Both the position numbers and the translations under genes were made by a program. The notes under the pieces are model-generated. The model was not told the origin of the DNA. It saw only the letters and a program-made list of their open reading frames with translations, and did not search any database. A stretch of DNA of 13,536 bases, taken from the NCBI GenBank assembly GCA_964607865.1, contig CAZSLZ010000096.1, positions 1 to 13,536 on the forward strand, written 5' to 3'. This DNA is from CAZSLZ01 sp964607865. GTDB taxonomy: Bacteria; Vulcanimicrobiota; JAJTBE01; CAZSLZ01. How positions within the stretch are numbered: position 1 is the stretch's first letter; every line of letters begins with the position of its first letter. Positions 7,047 to 13,536 of this stretch are shown here, piece after piece.

Positions 7047-7442
7047 CTAAGGGTTTCTGATTTCAACGACTTTCCAGTCTTTTACCAGGATTTCGGTTTT
7101 TGTCATTTTTTCGCGAACATCATCGCCTACATTGACACTGACCTCACCCTCCAGCATCTGGAAAGGTATCTCTGCGCCATCAGAAAGGTTTTCAACTTCT
7201 TTAATCTTCCATTCCAACTCATCTTTCATTTGAATGAGTTGTTCTCTGTCGCGCTTTAATTGGTTAAACATTTCTCTGGTATCATCACCCGGAGGCAATT
7301 TATCCAAATTCTGGTTTAACTCAACCAGGTTATCTTCAATCCTGCTGATTGTCTGAGTTGCTTCGTCAACTAATTGTTTTCTGAATTCTTCAGTAACAAT
7401 AACCTTTAAAGCCACCAGACGTTTTAAATTTATGGAGTCCAA
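7047..7442 (-). CDS. ylqD: YlqD-family protein
   Basis: 131 residues, close to the B. subtilis YlqD length. Its position between khpA and rimM is exactly that of ylqD in Bacillus, and this is the main basis for the call. The sequence has a short N-terminal strand segment with LKRLVALKVIVTEEFR, a charged coiled coil at about residues 20-85 (rich in E, K, Q and L), and a C-terminal beta segment with EGEVSVNVGDDV and ILVKDWKVVEIRN. No enzymatic motif is visible and the biochemical role of the family is unknown to me. The start is TTG at 7442, supported by GGAGG (7454-7450) seven bases upstream. It follows khpA by 20 bases and is clearly in the same transcript. Confidence 0.85.
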   Translation of the reverse strand: MDSINLKRLVALKVIVTEEFRKQLVDEATQTISRIEDNLVELNQNLDKLPPGDDTREMFNQLKRDREQLIQMKDELEWKIKEVENLSDGAEIPFQMLEGEVSVNVGDDVREKMTKTEILVKDWKVVEIRNP

Positions 7443-7462
7443 AATCCGTCCTCCTTTGCTTC

Positions 7463-7690
7463 TTATATGATTTCCACCATTACCCGCTTGCCATATCTTA
7501 CGGCTGCTGCTTTAACGATGGCTCTTATAGCCTGGGCAATCCGCCCCTGTTTGCCTATCACTTTACCCATATCATCAGGTGCTACTCGTAATTCCAATAT
7601 AATTGAACGTTCCCCTTCTATCTGGTTTACGTCAACGTCACCCGGATTATCGACTAATGATTTTGCGATATAATCCAGTAGTTCCTTCAT
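7463..7690 (-). CDS. khpA: KH-domain RNA-binding protein KhpA
   Basis: 75 residues, a single KH domain. The RNA-contacting GxxG loop is in GKVIGKQGR (residues 42-50, with G46-K-Q-G49), followed by the helix IAQAIRAIVKAAAVRYGKRV. In Firmicutes KhpA (YlqC) pairs with KhpB/Jag and affects cell elongation and RNA handling. The start ATG at 7690 is preceded by GGAGGTG at the right distance. The gene lies 91 bases after rpsP and 20 bases before ylqD, the usual arrangement. Nothing is unusual. Confidence 0.95.
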   Translation of the reverse strand: MKELLDYIAKSLVDNPGDVDVNQIEGERSIILELRVAPDDMGKVIGKQGRIAQAIRAIVKAAAVRYGKRVMVEII

Positions 7691-7781
7691 AAGACACCTC
7701 CAATTTCTGTGCTATTCTTCTAGAACTGTTTCTATTTCCTGTTTCTTTTTCTGCCTGTTAGAAGCAAAATAAGGAGGGCAC

Positions 7782-8063
7782 TTAGCCGGCAACTTCCTGT
7801 TTGGTGCCTGACTGTTTGAATTTTTCCCAGATACCTACTTGTTTCAATAATCTCACAACGGTATCGGAAGGTTGGGCGCCTTTCTGAAGCCAATCAACTA
7901 TCTTATCTTCTTTGAAGTTTATAGTAACGGGATCGGTAAGGGGATTATAATGCCCGAGAATCTCTATGAATCTTCCATCTCTGGGTGCTCTCTTGTCGGT
8001 AGCTACCAGACGGTAGGAAGGCTGTTTCTTCTTACCCATTCTTCTTAATCTCAAACGAACCAC
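7782..8063 (-). CDS. rpsP: 30S ribosomal protein S16
   Basis: 93 residues. S16 binds 16S rRNA early in 30S assembly. The hallmark N-terminus is present: VVRLRLRRMGKKKQPSYRLV, then RAPRDGRFIEILGHYNP, and later DWLQKGAQPSDTVVRLLKQ. The start is GTG at 8063, with AAGGAGGTG (8081-8073) nine bases before it. A longer frame to 8114 would add residues that S16 lacks and read through the ribosome-binding site. The C-terminal tail after the conserved core is short and Lys/Gln-rich. It lies 109 bases after ffh. Confidence 0.97.
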   Translation of the reverse strand: MVRLRLRRMGKKKQPSYRLVATDKRAPRDGRFIEILGHYNPLTDPVTINFKEDKIVDWLQKGAQPSDTVVRLLKQVGIWEKFKQSGTKQEVAG

Positions 8064-8091
8064 TCTCTTTTTCACCTCCTTGAAAATATCT

Positions 8092-8119
8092 TTTATAAAG
8101 ATAAATATAATCAATTCAA
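8092..8119 (-). promoter_or_regulatory. Possible internal promoter before rpsP
   Basis: On the - strand TTGAAT (8119-8114), a 16-base spacer and TATAAA (8097-8092) lie just before the rpsP ribosome-binding site. A 6-bp AT hairpin (8088-8102) overlaps it. The gap is very AT-rich, so chance is a fair alternative. Confidence 0.35.
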
Positions 8120-8172
8120 TTTCAAGTTATTTATTATTTGTTCCTGAATTCCTGCCATTTTTTTAAATTATA

Positions 8173-9513
8173 TTACATTGGGAAAGGAATTTTCATTTTT
8201 CCATGGTGCCCGCCCCGGGCCATATCGGAAAACTGCTTCATCATCTTTTTGGCCATATTAAACTGTTTAATAAGCTTGTTAACATCGGAAACCGTAGTCC
8301 CCGACCCGTTGGCGATACGTTTTCGGCGGCTTGCATTTAACAGTTTGGGGTTAACCCGTTCATCATGGGTCATGGACTGAATAATAGCTTTCACCCGCCC
8401 CATTTGTTTCTCATCAAACTGCATGTTTTTAAATGCCGGGTTGTTAGCCATGCCCGGCATCATACCCAGAATCTCATCCAGTGAACCCATCTTGCTTACC
8501 TGATCCATCTGCTCCAAAAAGTCTTCCAGGGTAAACTGAGCTTTTCTAAGCTTCTTTTCAAACTTTTCAGCCTGCTCCTGATCAAAAGCAGATTCAGCTT
8601 TCTCAATAAGGCCCAATACATCGCCCATACCAAGTATTCTTGAAACCATACGATCAGGATAGAATAATTCCAGGGCGTTCAGTTTTTCGCCAGTTCCCAC
8701 AAATTTAATCGGTTTGCCGGTTACAGCTTTCGCCGACAAAGCGGCACCACCACGGGAATCCCCATCGAGCTTGGTCAGAACAATACCGGAAATACCAACC
8801 TCCTTATTGTAAGTATCTGCCATTTTAAAAGCATCCTGGCCCACCATGGAGTCCACCACCAGCAAAACTTCATCAGGGGTTACAACACTTTTAATATTCT
8901 TTAATTCGTCCATTAGTTCTTCGTCTATATGAAGCCTGCCTGCGGTATCAATTATTATTACATTGCGCTGGTTCTCCTGGGCATGTTTTATTGCAGCTTT
9001 TGCAATATTTACCGGTGAAGTTTTATCACCCAGCTGAAATACCGGAATATTCAACTGGCTTCCCAGAACTTCAAGCTGTTTTATAGCAGCGGGACGATAA
9101 ACATCTGTAGCTACTAAAAGTGGGTTGTAGCCGTCTTTTCTGAAATGCTCCGCCAGTTTGCCCGACGACGTGGTTTTACCTGATCCATGAAGCCCTACCA
9201 TCATAATTACCGTGGGAGGTTCTTCATTTATATTCACATGGGCATGGCTGCCGCCCATCAATTCCACCAGTTCATCACGAACAATCTTAATTACCTGCTG
9301 CGCCGGTGTCAGGCTTTTCAATACTTCTTCTCCCACCGCTTTAGCCCGGACCTTCTTTACAAAATCCTTAACCACAACCAGGTTAACGTCAGCTTCAAGC
9401 AAAGCCATCCGTACTTCACGAAGCGCTTTCTTTACATCATCCTCGGAAAGTTTTCCCCGGCGTTTCAGATTCTGAAAAATCCCATTAAGCCTTTCCTGTA
9501 AATTGTCAAACAT
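8173..9513 (-). CDS. ffh: Signal recognition particle GTPase Ffh
   Basis: 446 residues. Ffh binds signal peptides and 4.5S/6S RNA and delivers ribosomes to the FtsY receptor at the membrane. The N domain runs to about residue 95. The G domain has GLHGSGKTT (107-115), DVYRPAA (137-143), DTAGR (189-193), TKLDGD (247-252) and GTGEKL (273-278). The M domain has the RNA-binding SRRKRIANGSGTTVSDVNKL (395-414) and Met-rich helices (MMPGMANN, FNMAKKMMKQF). G1 reads GLHGSGKT where Gln is usual at the third place, a minor variant. ATG 9513 is chosen: GGGAGAG (9526-9520) is six bases upstream and MFDNLQERL is the usual N-terminus. The ATG at 9531 precedes that site. It is the first gene of the six-gene operon. 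Confidence 0.97.
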   Translation of the reverse strand: MFDNLQERLNGIFQNLKRRGKLSEDDVKKALREVRMALLEADVNLVVVKDFVKKVRAKAVGEEVLKSLTPAQQVIKIVRDELVELMGGSHAHVNINEEPPTVIMMVGLHGSGKTTSSGKLAEHFRKDGYNPLLVATDVYRPAAIKQLEVLGSQLNIPVFQLGDKTSPVNIAKAAIKHAQENQRNVIIIDTAGRLHIDEELMDELKNIKSVVTPDEVLLVVDSMVGQDAFKMADTYNKEVGISGIVLTKLDGDSRGGAALSAKAVTGKPIKFVGTGEKLNALELFYPDRMVSRILGMGDVLGLIEKAESAFDQEQAEKFEKKLRKAQFTLEDFLEQMDQVSKMGSLDEILGMMPGMANNPAFKNMQFDEKQMGRVKAIIQSMTHDERVNPKLLNASRRKRIANGSGTTVSDVNKLIKQFNMAKKMMKQFSDMARGGHHGKMKIPFPM

Positions 9514-9592
9514 TTGATTCTCTCCCAACATACTTATCTATAAAATTATTACGTAAGCTTTAATTCAAAAACTTCCATAACGACAGTTAAAA

Positions 9593-9657
9593 TTTATACA
9601 ACTTTATTCTTTTGATACAAGTATTACTAATATAGCAAATAAAGCTGATTAACGCAA
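9593..9657 (-). promoter_or_regulatory. Candidate promoters of the ffh operon
   Basis: Two pairs fit on the - strand: TTGTAT (9620-9615), 16 bases, TATAAA (9598-9593); and TTGCGT (9657-9652), 17 bases, TATATT (9634-9629). Both lie between the upstream terminator and ffh, where a promoter is needed. Which one is used cannot be decided from sequence in this AT-rich stretch. Confidence 0.5.
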
Positions 9658-9690
9658 TATTTTTTTCTTTTTTTTGTGTTATTTATATAG

Positions 9691-9727
9691 AAAAACAAAA
9701 ACGAGCCTTCAGTTGAAGGCCCGTTTT
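9691..9727 (-). terminator. Rho-independent terminator of the mosaic-protein gene
   Basis: A 13-bp stem (9727-9715 with 9710-9698, one G-T pair) with a 4-base loop, and a T-rich tail (TTTTTGTTTTT) on the - strand. It starts about ten bases after the stop codon and separates this gene from ffh. Confidence 0.88.
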
Positions 9728-9737
9728 GTAATTGCAC

Positions 9738-12161
9738 TTACAGTTTTGTATTTGAAGCGCCCATATTAGGCATTGTTACGTTAGGTGTTGTTACGCTGGG
9801 AGCCGACACATTGGGGGTCGAAACATTTGTATTGGGCACATTTACAGTTTTAGGTGTATTCGCCTGAACATTCTGTGCCTGCTGAGGTTGCTGGTTCTGA
9901 ACATTTGCCACATTGGCTTTCTTGTCCTGTCTTCCCATTGCCCGGTTTTCAGCTCTCATTGCTCCATTCTGGTTTGCCCGGCCCGTTGCATTTGCCCCTG
10001 TTTTTCCTCTGGCGCCGGCATCTTTGGCAATGTTTGCCTTTGCCGACGGTTTATGAGGCGAATCCTGCAGAGCCTTATGCACTAACTGATCCACACTGCG
10101 CTCAATAGGCACCTTTTCCTGAGCTACTTTATTGTAAAGCATTACCAGCGTTCGCTGGTCAGCCCGGAACTTATTGGCAGGGCCAGCTCCTCCGGTAGCA
10201 TTTGCTCCTCCGGTGGCATTTGCTCCTCCGGTAGCATTTGCTCCTCCGGTGGCATTTGCGCCTCCGGTAGCATTTGCGCCGCCGGTGGCATTTGCGCCGC
10301 CCAGAGCCTGAACCTGTCCCTTCTGGCTGATAATGCTTTCTGATAATCTGCGTAATTCCTGTTCATAGAATTTCTTCTTGTTCTCACCGGAAGCCTTATT
10401 GGCGCCTCTGGACCGGTTGGCTCTATTAACTCGTACATTTCTGCGGTTTCTGCGGTTGGCATTTGCCCTCCGGGCTCTCTGCTGTTGCATCAATTTCCGT
10501 TTTTCCTGTTCTTCAGGGGTCATTTTCTTCTGGTCTTCTTTTCCAATTTTGCCTTCCTGGGCAAGAGCCTCCTTACCTGTGGTTTTTGCCTTGTTCTCAC
10601 CGTTGGATCTTAGATTGGGGTTAAAGTTGTTTGCCTTTGCATTTCCCGTCCTTACTCTGCCTGGAGCCTGAGGAGTACTGGGGGCTGCCGGCCTTGCAGT
10701 CATAGCCGACGGCATGGTGGGTGCCACCATGGAAGGCATTGTGGGCATAGAGGGCATAACCGGCATTGAAGGCATGGGCATAGCCATGTTCATTCCGCCA
10801 CCGGCAAACCCACCACTGAAAGAACCTCCACCAGAGAACCCGCCTCCGCCAGAAAATCCGCCGCCCATAGGCATTACGGGCATTCCACCGCCCATGGAAG
10901 GCATTGCCATTGAAGGCATTGCAGCTTTCTGGGCTGCCATCATACCAGCGCCCAGAAGCCCGGCGCCCAGCATTCCTGCCATCATTCCCTTGTTTTGACG
11001 CTGCTGCATCTGGTTCATCTGATTCATCTGCATCATGTTCATAAATTGGCCCATTTTACCAAGGGGGTTGTTACCAATATTTACTTTCTGGCCCAACTCG
11101 GCAAGACGCTGTTGAATTGCAGCTTGGTGCTGATAATTGCCAGAAAGCGCTTGCATGAGGTTGGCCTTCTGCTGCTGCATCTGCTGAAGACTACGCACAC
11201 CCTGATCCAGGCGGGTTTTGGACATCAACTTACGAGCTTTGGCCTGTAGTTTTTTCATTTTCATCTGTTGCGCGCTACGGGTCATCTTCTGTGCAACCTG
11301 CTGCATTTTTTTACTGGCTTTTTGCAGGGATTTGGCGCAATGTTCCAGCCCCTTGGCAATCATTTCCAGCATTTTAGCCACAGCTTTTAAAGCAGCTGAT
11401 AGTGCAGGCCCCACGAAAGGAATTCCTGCCACTGCTGCTGCGGCGGCATGGACTCCTTTGGCAGCTGCATGCAACGCCTTGGCAGCCATTAAAATAGTTT
11501 TTGAAACCAGGCCCAGTGTTTTGGAGATGCCCATAAACATTTTGCCTTTCATGTTGAACATCATTTCCTTCATACCAAAACCCTGTTGCATTTTGGCAAA
11601 CTCGGTAAACTGTTTCTGGTTTGTCATATTCATCTGCATCTGCTGAGCGCTCTGGGTATTAATTCTTCCCAGTGCCTGGCTGATATTACCCTGCTGGGAC
11701 TGTTTGGAACCGAGTAAATCCGCCAACTGGGAAACATCATTTATTCCGTTATAATTAGCAGCTCCACTGGAGAAGCCGACTCCGTCAACAGCTGCCCCCT
11801 GCATGGCCATAGACCCTGCAGCCATTCCTGCGCTCATAAGCCCGGCGCCCATGGTCAAACCGGTTCCGGCAATTCCTTTGCCCATACCAGCTGCCCCTGT
11901 TCCGCCTTTCATGGCATCCTTTGCATAGCGGGAGCTCATGGCGGTCTGACGGGCACTGCGGGTTGACTGTACTCCCTTGTCAACCGCAGGAACCGAACGT
12001 TCACGCCCTTCCTTTATTTTTTCAAAGTGATGAGCTTTAATTTTTTTTTTGGCTTTTTTCTTTTTCTTGGCTTTCCTCAATTTGTTTTCTGCTGTAACAA
12101 ATTGCTTATCCACATTCTTTGTCATCTGTGGTTTAAGATCAGGAATGTTGAAATTATCCAC
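9738..12161 (-). CDS. Large low-complexity mosaic protein, function unknown
   Basis: 807 residues from GTG 12161, chosen because AGAGGTG lies six bases upstream; GTG 12170 overlaps that site. Segments are numbered from 12170. There is a Lys-rich stretch at 30-55, a Gly/Ala/Met segment at 88-130, and Gln/Met-rich helices at 160-210. At 229-305 is an Ala-heptad helix with small residues at 230, 237, 244 and so on, and L/V/M three later. Met-rich linkers follow, then MPSM-type and GGGFSG repeats at 417-490, an Arg/Asn-rich basic patch at 560-592, six GGANAT repeats at 624-661, a short ordinary helical part at 665-705 and a PNV-rich tail at 770-805. There is no signal peptide, and I saw no Trp and a single Cys. 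It resembles no family I know. Scaffold, condensate-forming or nucleic-acid-binding roles are only guesses. It is monocistronic, with its own promoter and terminator. Confidence 0.8.
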   Translation of the reverse strand: MDNFNIPDLKPQMTKNVDKQFVTAENKLRKAKKKKKAKKKIKAHHFEKIKEGRERSVPAVDKGVQSTRSARQTAMSSRYAKDAMKGGTGAAGMGKGIAGTGLTMGAGLMSAGMAAGSMAMQGAAVDGVGFSSGAANYNGINDVSQLADLLGSKQSQQGNISQALGRINTQSAQQMQMNMTNQKQFTEFAKMQQGFGMKEMMFNMKGKMFMGISKTLGLVSKTILMAAKALHAAAKGVHAAAAAVAGIPFVGPALSAALKAVAKMLEMIAKGLEHCAKSLQKASKKMQQVAQKMTRSAQQMKMKKLQAKARKLMSKTRLDQGVRSLQQMQQQKANLMQALSGNYQHQAAIQQRLAELGQKVNIGNNPLGKMGQFMNMMQMNQMNQMQQRQNKGMMAGMLGAGLLGAGMMAAQKAAMPSMAMPSMGGGMPVMPMGGGFSGGGGFSGGGSFSGGFAGGGMNMAMPMPSMPVMPSMPTMPSMVAPTMPSAMTARPAAPSTPQAPGRVRTGNAKANNFNPNLRSNGENKAKTTGKEALAQEGKIGKEDQKKMTPEEQEKRKLMQQQRARRANANRRNRRNVRVNRANRSRGANKASGENKKKFYEQELRRLSESIISQKGQVQALGGANATGGANATGGANATGGANATGGANATGGANATGGAGPANKFRADQRTLVMLYNKVAQEKVPIERSVDQLVHKALQDSPHKPSAKANIAKDAGARGKTGANATGRANQNGAMRAENRAMGRQDKKANVANVQNQQPQQAQNVQANTPKTVNVPNTNVSTPNVSAPSVTTPNVTMPNMGASNTKL
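10186..10302 (-). repeat. 18-bp tandem repeat array coding GGANAT, 6.5 units
   Basis: Six full units (10186-10293) and a half unit. Units alternate GTAGCA and GTGGCA on the + strand, so the real period is 36 bp. The units nearest 10302 carry GCGCC or GCCGCC variants. All changes are silent, and the frame is kept because 18 is a multiple of three. Confidence 0.9.
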
Positions 12162-12201
12162 TTTGTTCACCTCTGCATTCTATATTCAATAATTCTTATT
12201 T

Positions 12202-12210
12202 ATTATATCA
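12202..12210 (-). promoter_or_regulatory. Extended -10 promoter of the mosaic-protein gene
   Basis: TGATATAAT on the - strand, a perfect extended -10 (TGnTATAAT), about 40 bases before the preferred GTG start. The -35 region is poor (AAACTT at 17 bases), which extended -10 promoters tolerate. Confidence 0.55.
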
Positions 12211-12470
12211 CACAAATTACCAAAAAGTTTATACTTTATAACAAAAAAAAACAGACTTTTTGTAAAAAAATATCGATCTTTTACCACAAAAACACCGATT
12301 AAATCAAAAATAGTTAACAAAATTAAACAATTGTTAAGAATTTGTTACAACCATGCATCACAAAAAGATTGGATTCTTAATATTTTCATACACAAAAAAA
12401 AGGAGCAATTTTCAGCTTAAATATTCTTGTTAGAAGGTGAAAGTGCCGGGCTGTCAAAATTATTAACAAA
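12211..12470. other. AT-rich gap between divergent genes
   Basis: No coding region or RNA gene is recognised. It contains A tracts and the inverted half-sites TTAACAA and TTGTTAA at about 12315-12338. These resemble the TTGTTAACAA palindrome in the promoter at 3320. A promoter for the gene at 12485 must lie here, but no good -35/-10 pair stands out. Confidence 0.5.
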
Positions 12471-12484
12471 AAAAGGAAGTCTAT

Positions 12485-12988
12485 ATGTTAACCACAATGA
12501 AACTTACACCTGAGCATGCTGACCAGATCGCCCGGCTGGAAACAAAAATCTATCCTCCCCGCCTCAGGACAGGCCCGGAAGATATAAAGGAAAATTTGAA
12601 GATTTTTGAAGAAGAAAACCAGAACTTCAGCGCCGGTATAAAAGACGGCAGAAAGCTGGTGGGATACATAACTGCCTGGCTAGCTGAATCCCTGGTGGAA
12701 GGCCAGAAAGAAGCTGTGGTTTATGTGGATGACATGGCAATATTACCCACATACAAAAATCACCTTTACCAACTTATGGGAGCTTTTGTCAAGCGGATTT
12801 TTGAAAACAAATATGAAAAACTGGCTATAGAAGGAATGACCCGTCGAAAGGCATTCAAGCTTTTGGAAAAACACAAGGGGCTGTTGGAAAAATTAAGTTA
12901 CAGGTTTGCAAATCATCATGAGTTCTTTGATGAAGATGTTTTTGAAGATCTGGTATGGATTAGGTTAGTCCCAATTTATGAGAAGTGA
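12485..12988 (+). CDS. Probable GNAT-family N-acetyltransferase
   Basis: 167 residues. The start at ATG 12485 has AAAGGAAG five bases upstream. The layout fits the GNAT fold: an N-terminal helix after LTPEHADQIARLETKIYPP, a strand pair with FSAGIKDGRKLVGYITAWL (48-66), the central strand AVVYVDDMAILPTY (77-90), then the helix YQLMGAFVKRIFE, which would follow the acetyl-CoA pyrophosphate loop. That loop, usually R/Q-x-x-G-x-G/A, is poorly matched (KNHLYQLMGAF), so catalysis is not certain. The substrate cannot be told. The C-terminal part is acidic and ends in a strand (VWIRLVPIYE). The M50 protease gene starts 4 bases after its stop, so the two are co-transcribed. Confidence 0.72.
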   Translation: MLTTMKLTPEHADQIARLETKIYPPRLRTGPEDIKENLKIFEEENQNFSAGIKDGRKLVGYITAWLAESLVEGQKEAVVYVDDMAILPTYKNHLYQLMGAFVKRIFENKYEKLAIEGMTRRKAFKLLEKHKGLLEKLSYRFANHHEFFDEDVFEDLVWIRLVPIYEK

Positions 12989-12992
12989 TTAA

Positions 12993-13536
12993 ATGTATCC
13001 TGCAAGGAAAAACATTAACATTGGAAAGATTGCCGGTTTTCCCATAGAAATTAATTTGTCCTGGTTTTTTATCTTTCTTGTTATTGCCTATTCATTGTTT
13101 TCCGGGTATTTTCCAGAAAATTTCCCAGGAAAAAATTTGTTTGTATATTTACTGGCAGCAATTGTTTCAACAATACTTATTTTTGCCAGCCTGATTCTGC
13201 ATGAAATTGCCCATTCAAAAATGGCGGAAAAATGTGGGATAAAAATCCAGAAAATCACTCTTTTTGTCTTTGGTGGGTTTTCACAACTTGAAGAGGAACC
13301 CCGGGACCCGGCAACCCAGATGAAAATAGCCCTGGTAGGCCCTGGAACTTCACTGCTTATTTCTCTGCTATGTCTTGCCCTGTTCTTTTTATGGACCACC
13401 TCTTTTGCTACCGGTCTTCTTCCCTCTCTCTTCCCCCCCCTTTCCCTTTTCCCCTTCCTTTTCTTTCTTTTTCCCCTTCTTCCCTTTCTTCCCCTTTCTC
13501 TCTTCCCTTTCCTTCCTTCCTTCCTTTTTCCTTTTT
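12993..13536 (+). CDS. M50 site-2-type metalloprotease, 5' part only
   Basis: The reading frame is open to the window end; about 140 residues can be trusted. The zinc motif HEIAH (70-74) lies in a hydrophobic segment (LFVYLLAAIVSTILIFASLI, 49-68, then LHEIAHS). It is followed by GGFSQLEEEPRDPATQMKIA (94-113) and LVGPGTSLLIS, the arrangement of the M50B subfamily (SpoIVFB / Rip type), which cuts membrane-spanning substrates. An earlier membrane segment is at about 21-38. The later part of the family, with the third zinc ligand (a DG motif) and any CBS domains, is missing. After base 13415 the sequence is only C and T and should not be translated. The start ATG 12993 has a weak site (GAGAAG) inside the preceding gene's end. 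Confidence 0.85.
   Translation, partial: MYPARKNINIGKIAGFPIEINLSWFFIFLVIAYSLFSGYFPENFPGKNLFVYLLAAIVSTILIFASLILHEIAHSKMAEKCGIKIQKITLFVFGGFSQLEEEPRDPATQMKIALVGPGTSLLISLLCLALFFLWTTSFATGLLPSLFPPLSLFPFLFFLFPLLPFLPLSLFPFLPSFLFPF
13415..13536. other. Pyrimidine-only tract, probable sequencing artefact
   Basis: 122 consecutive bases with no A or G, irregular runs of C and T and no clear period, beginning in the middle of a normal gene and ending at the window edge. This is how low-quality read ends assembled into a contig terminus look. A natural homopyrimidine tract is possible but unlikely inside a coding region. Confidence 0.75.

Noticed and set aside
8064..8114. N-terminal extension of S16 to 8114
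   Set aside because: It reads through a strong AAGGAGGTG site that serves GTG 8063, and S16 begins at that point in the family.
10186..10302. CRISPR-like array
   Set aside because: The 18-bp units are contiguous with no unique spacers, keep the reading frame and code for a protein repeat; no cas genes are nearby.
11255..11490. Type III secretion translocator-like helix in the mosaic protein
   Set aside because: The Ala-rich stretch with GIPFVGPALSAALKAVA is only loosely similar in composition; there are no chaperone or secretion genes nearby and no signature I can confirm.
10714..11646. Open frames on the + strand opposite the mosaic gene, some Pro-rich or hydrophobic and membrane-like
   Set aside because: They are reverse readings of Met/Gly/Ala-rich codons; compositional by-products without start signals.
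12027..12302. A 91-codon + strand frame rich in Phe and Ile
   Set aside because: It overlaps the Lys-rich start of the mosaic gene in reverse and the AT-rich gap; no ribosome-binding site.
13088..13399. A - strand frame of about 103 codons
   Set aside because: It lies wholly opposite the M50 protease gene, which has clear HEIAH and GG motifs.

Overview
The window is an ordinary bacterial housekeeping segment with two very unusual repetitive genes inserted around it. Gene density is high and base composition is moderately AT-rich. Ribosome-binding sites are mostly strong GGAGG types, with ATG, GTG and TTG starts. The order ffh-rpsP-khpA-ylqD-rimM-trmD is the one familiar from Firmicutes, so I infer a Firmicute or a nearby uncultured lineage with that gene order. 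Nothing here fixes the taxon further.

Layout, left to right. Positions 23-3250 (+) hold a tetratricopeptide-repeat protein and an S9-family serine peptidase, closed by a rho-independent terminator (3252-3276). A near-consensus promoter (3320-3348) drives a 617-residue protein (3376-5229, +). From residue 44 to 610 this protein is one almost unbroken heptad series with Gly, Ala or Ser at every seventh residue. A 462-bp intergenic stretch follows. It holds a two-way terminator, a cluster of nested inverted repeats that looks like an interspersed palindromic element, and the terminator of the operon arriving from the right.

Positions 5692-9513 (-) are the translation and secretion operon: ffh (signal recognition particle GTPase), rpsP (S16), khpA (KH RNA-binding protein), ylqD, rimM (16S maturation) and trmD (tRNA m1G37 methyltransferase). 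The usual flanking genes ylxM and rplS are absent. Upstream, behind its own terminator, lies a second odd gene (9738-12161, -). It encodes a roughly 807-residue mosaic: a Lys-rich head, a Gly/Ala/Met segment, an Ala-heptad helical segment, Met/Pro and Gly/Ser low-complexity stretches, an Arg/Asn-rich basic segment, a six-copy GGANAT tandem repeat and a PNV-type tail.

To the right, after an AT-rich gap, are a probable GNAT acetyltransferase (12485-12988, +) and the start of an M50 site-2-type metalloprotease (12993 onward, +). The last 122 bases contain only C and T and are most likely a sequencing or assembly artefact at a contig end, so the protease cannot be read to its natural end.

The housekeeping genes are conventional. 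The points of interest are the two repetitive proteins, which share a small/large heptad helical style and sit on either side of the ribosomal operon, and the structured intergenic repeat cluster.
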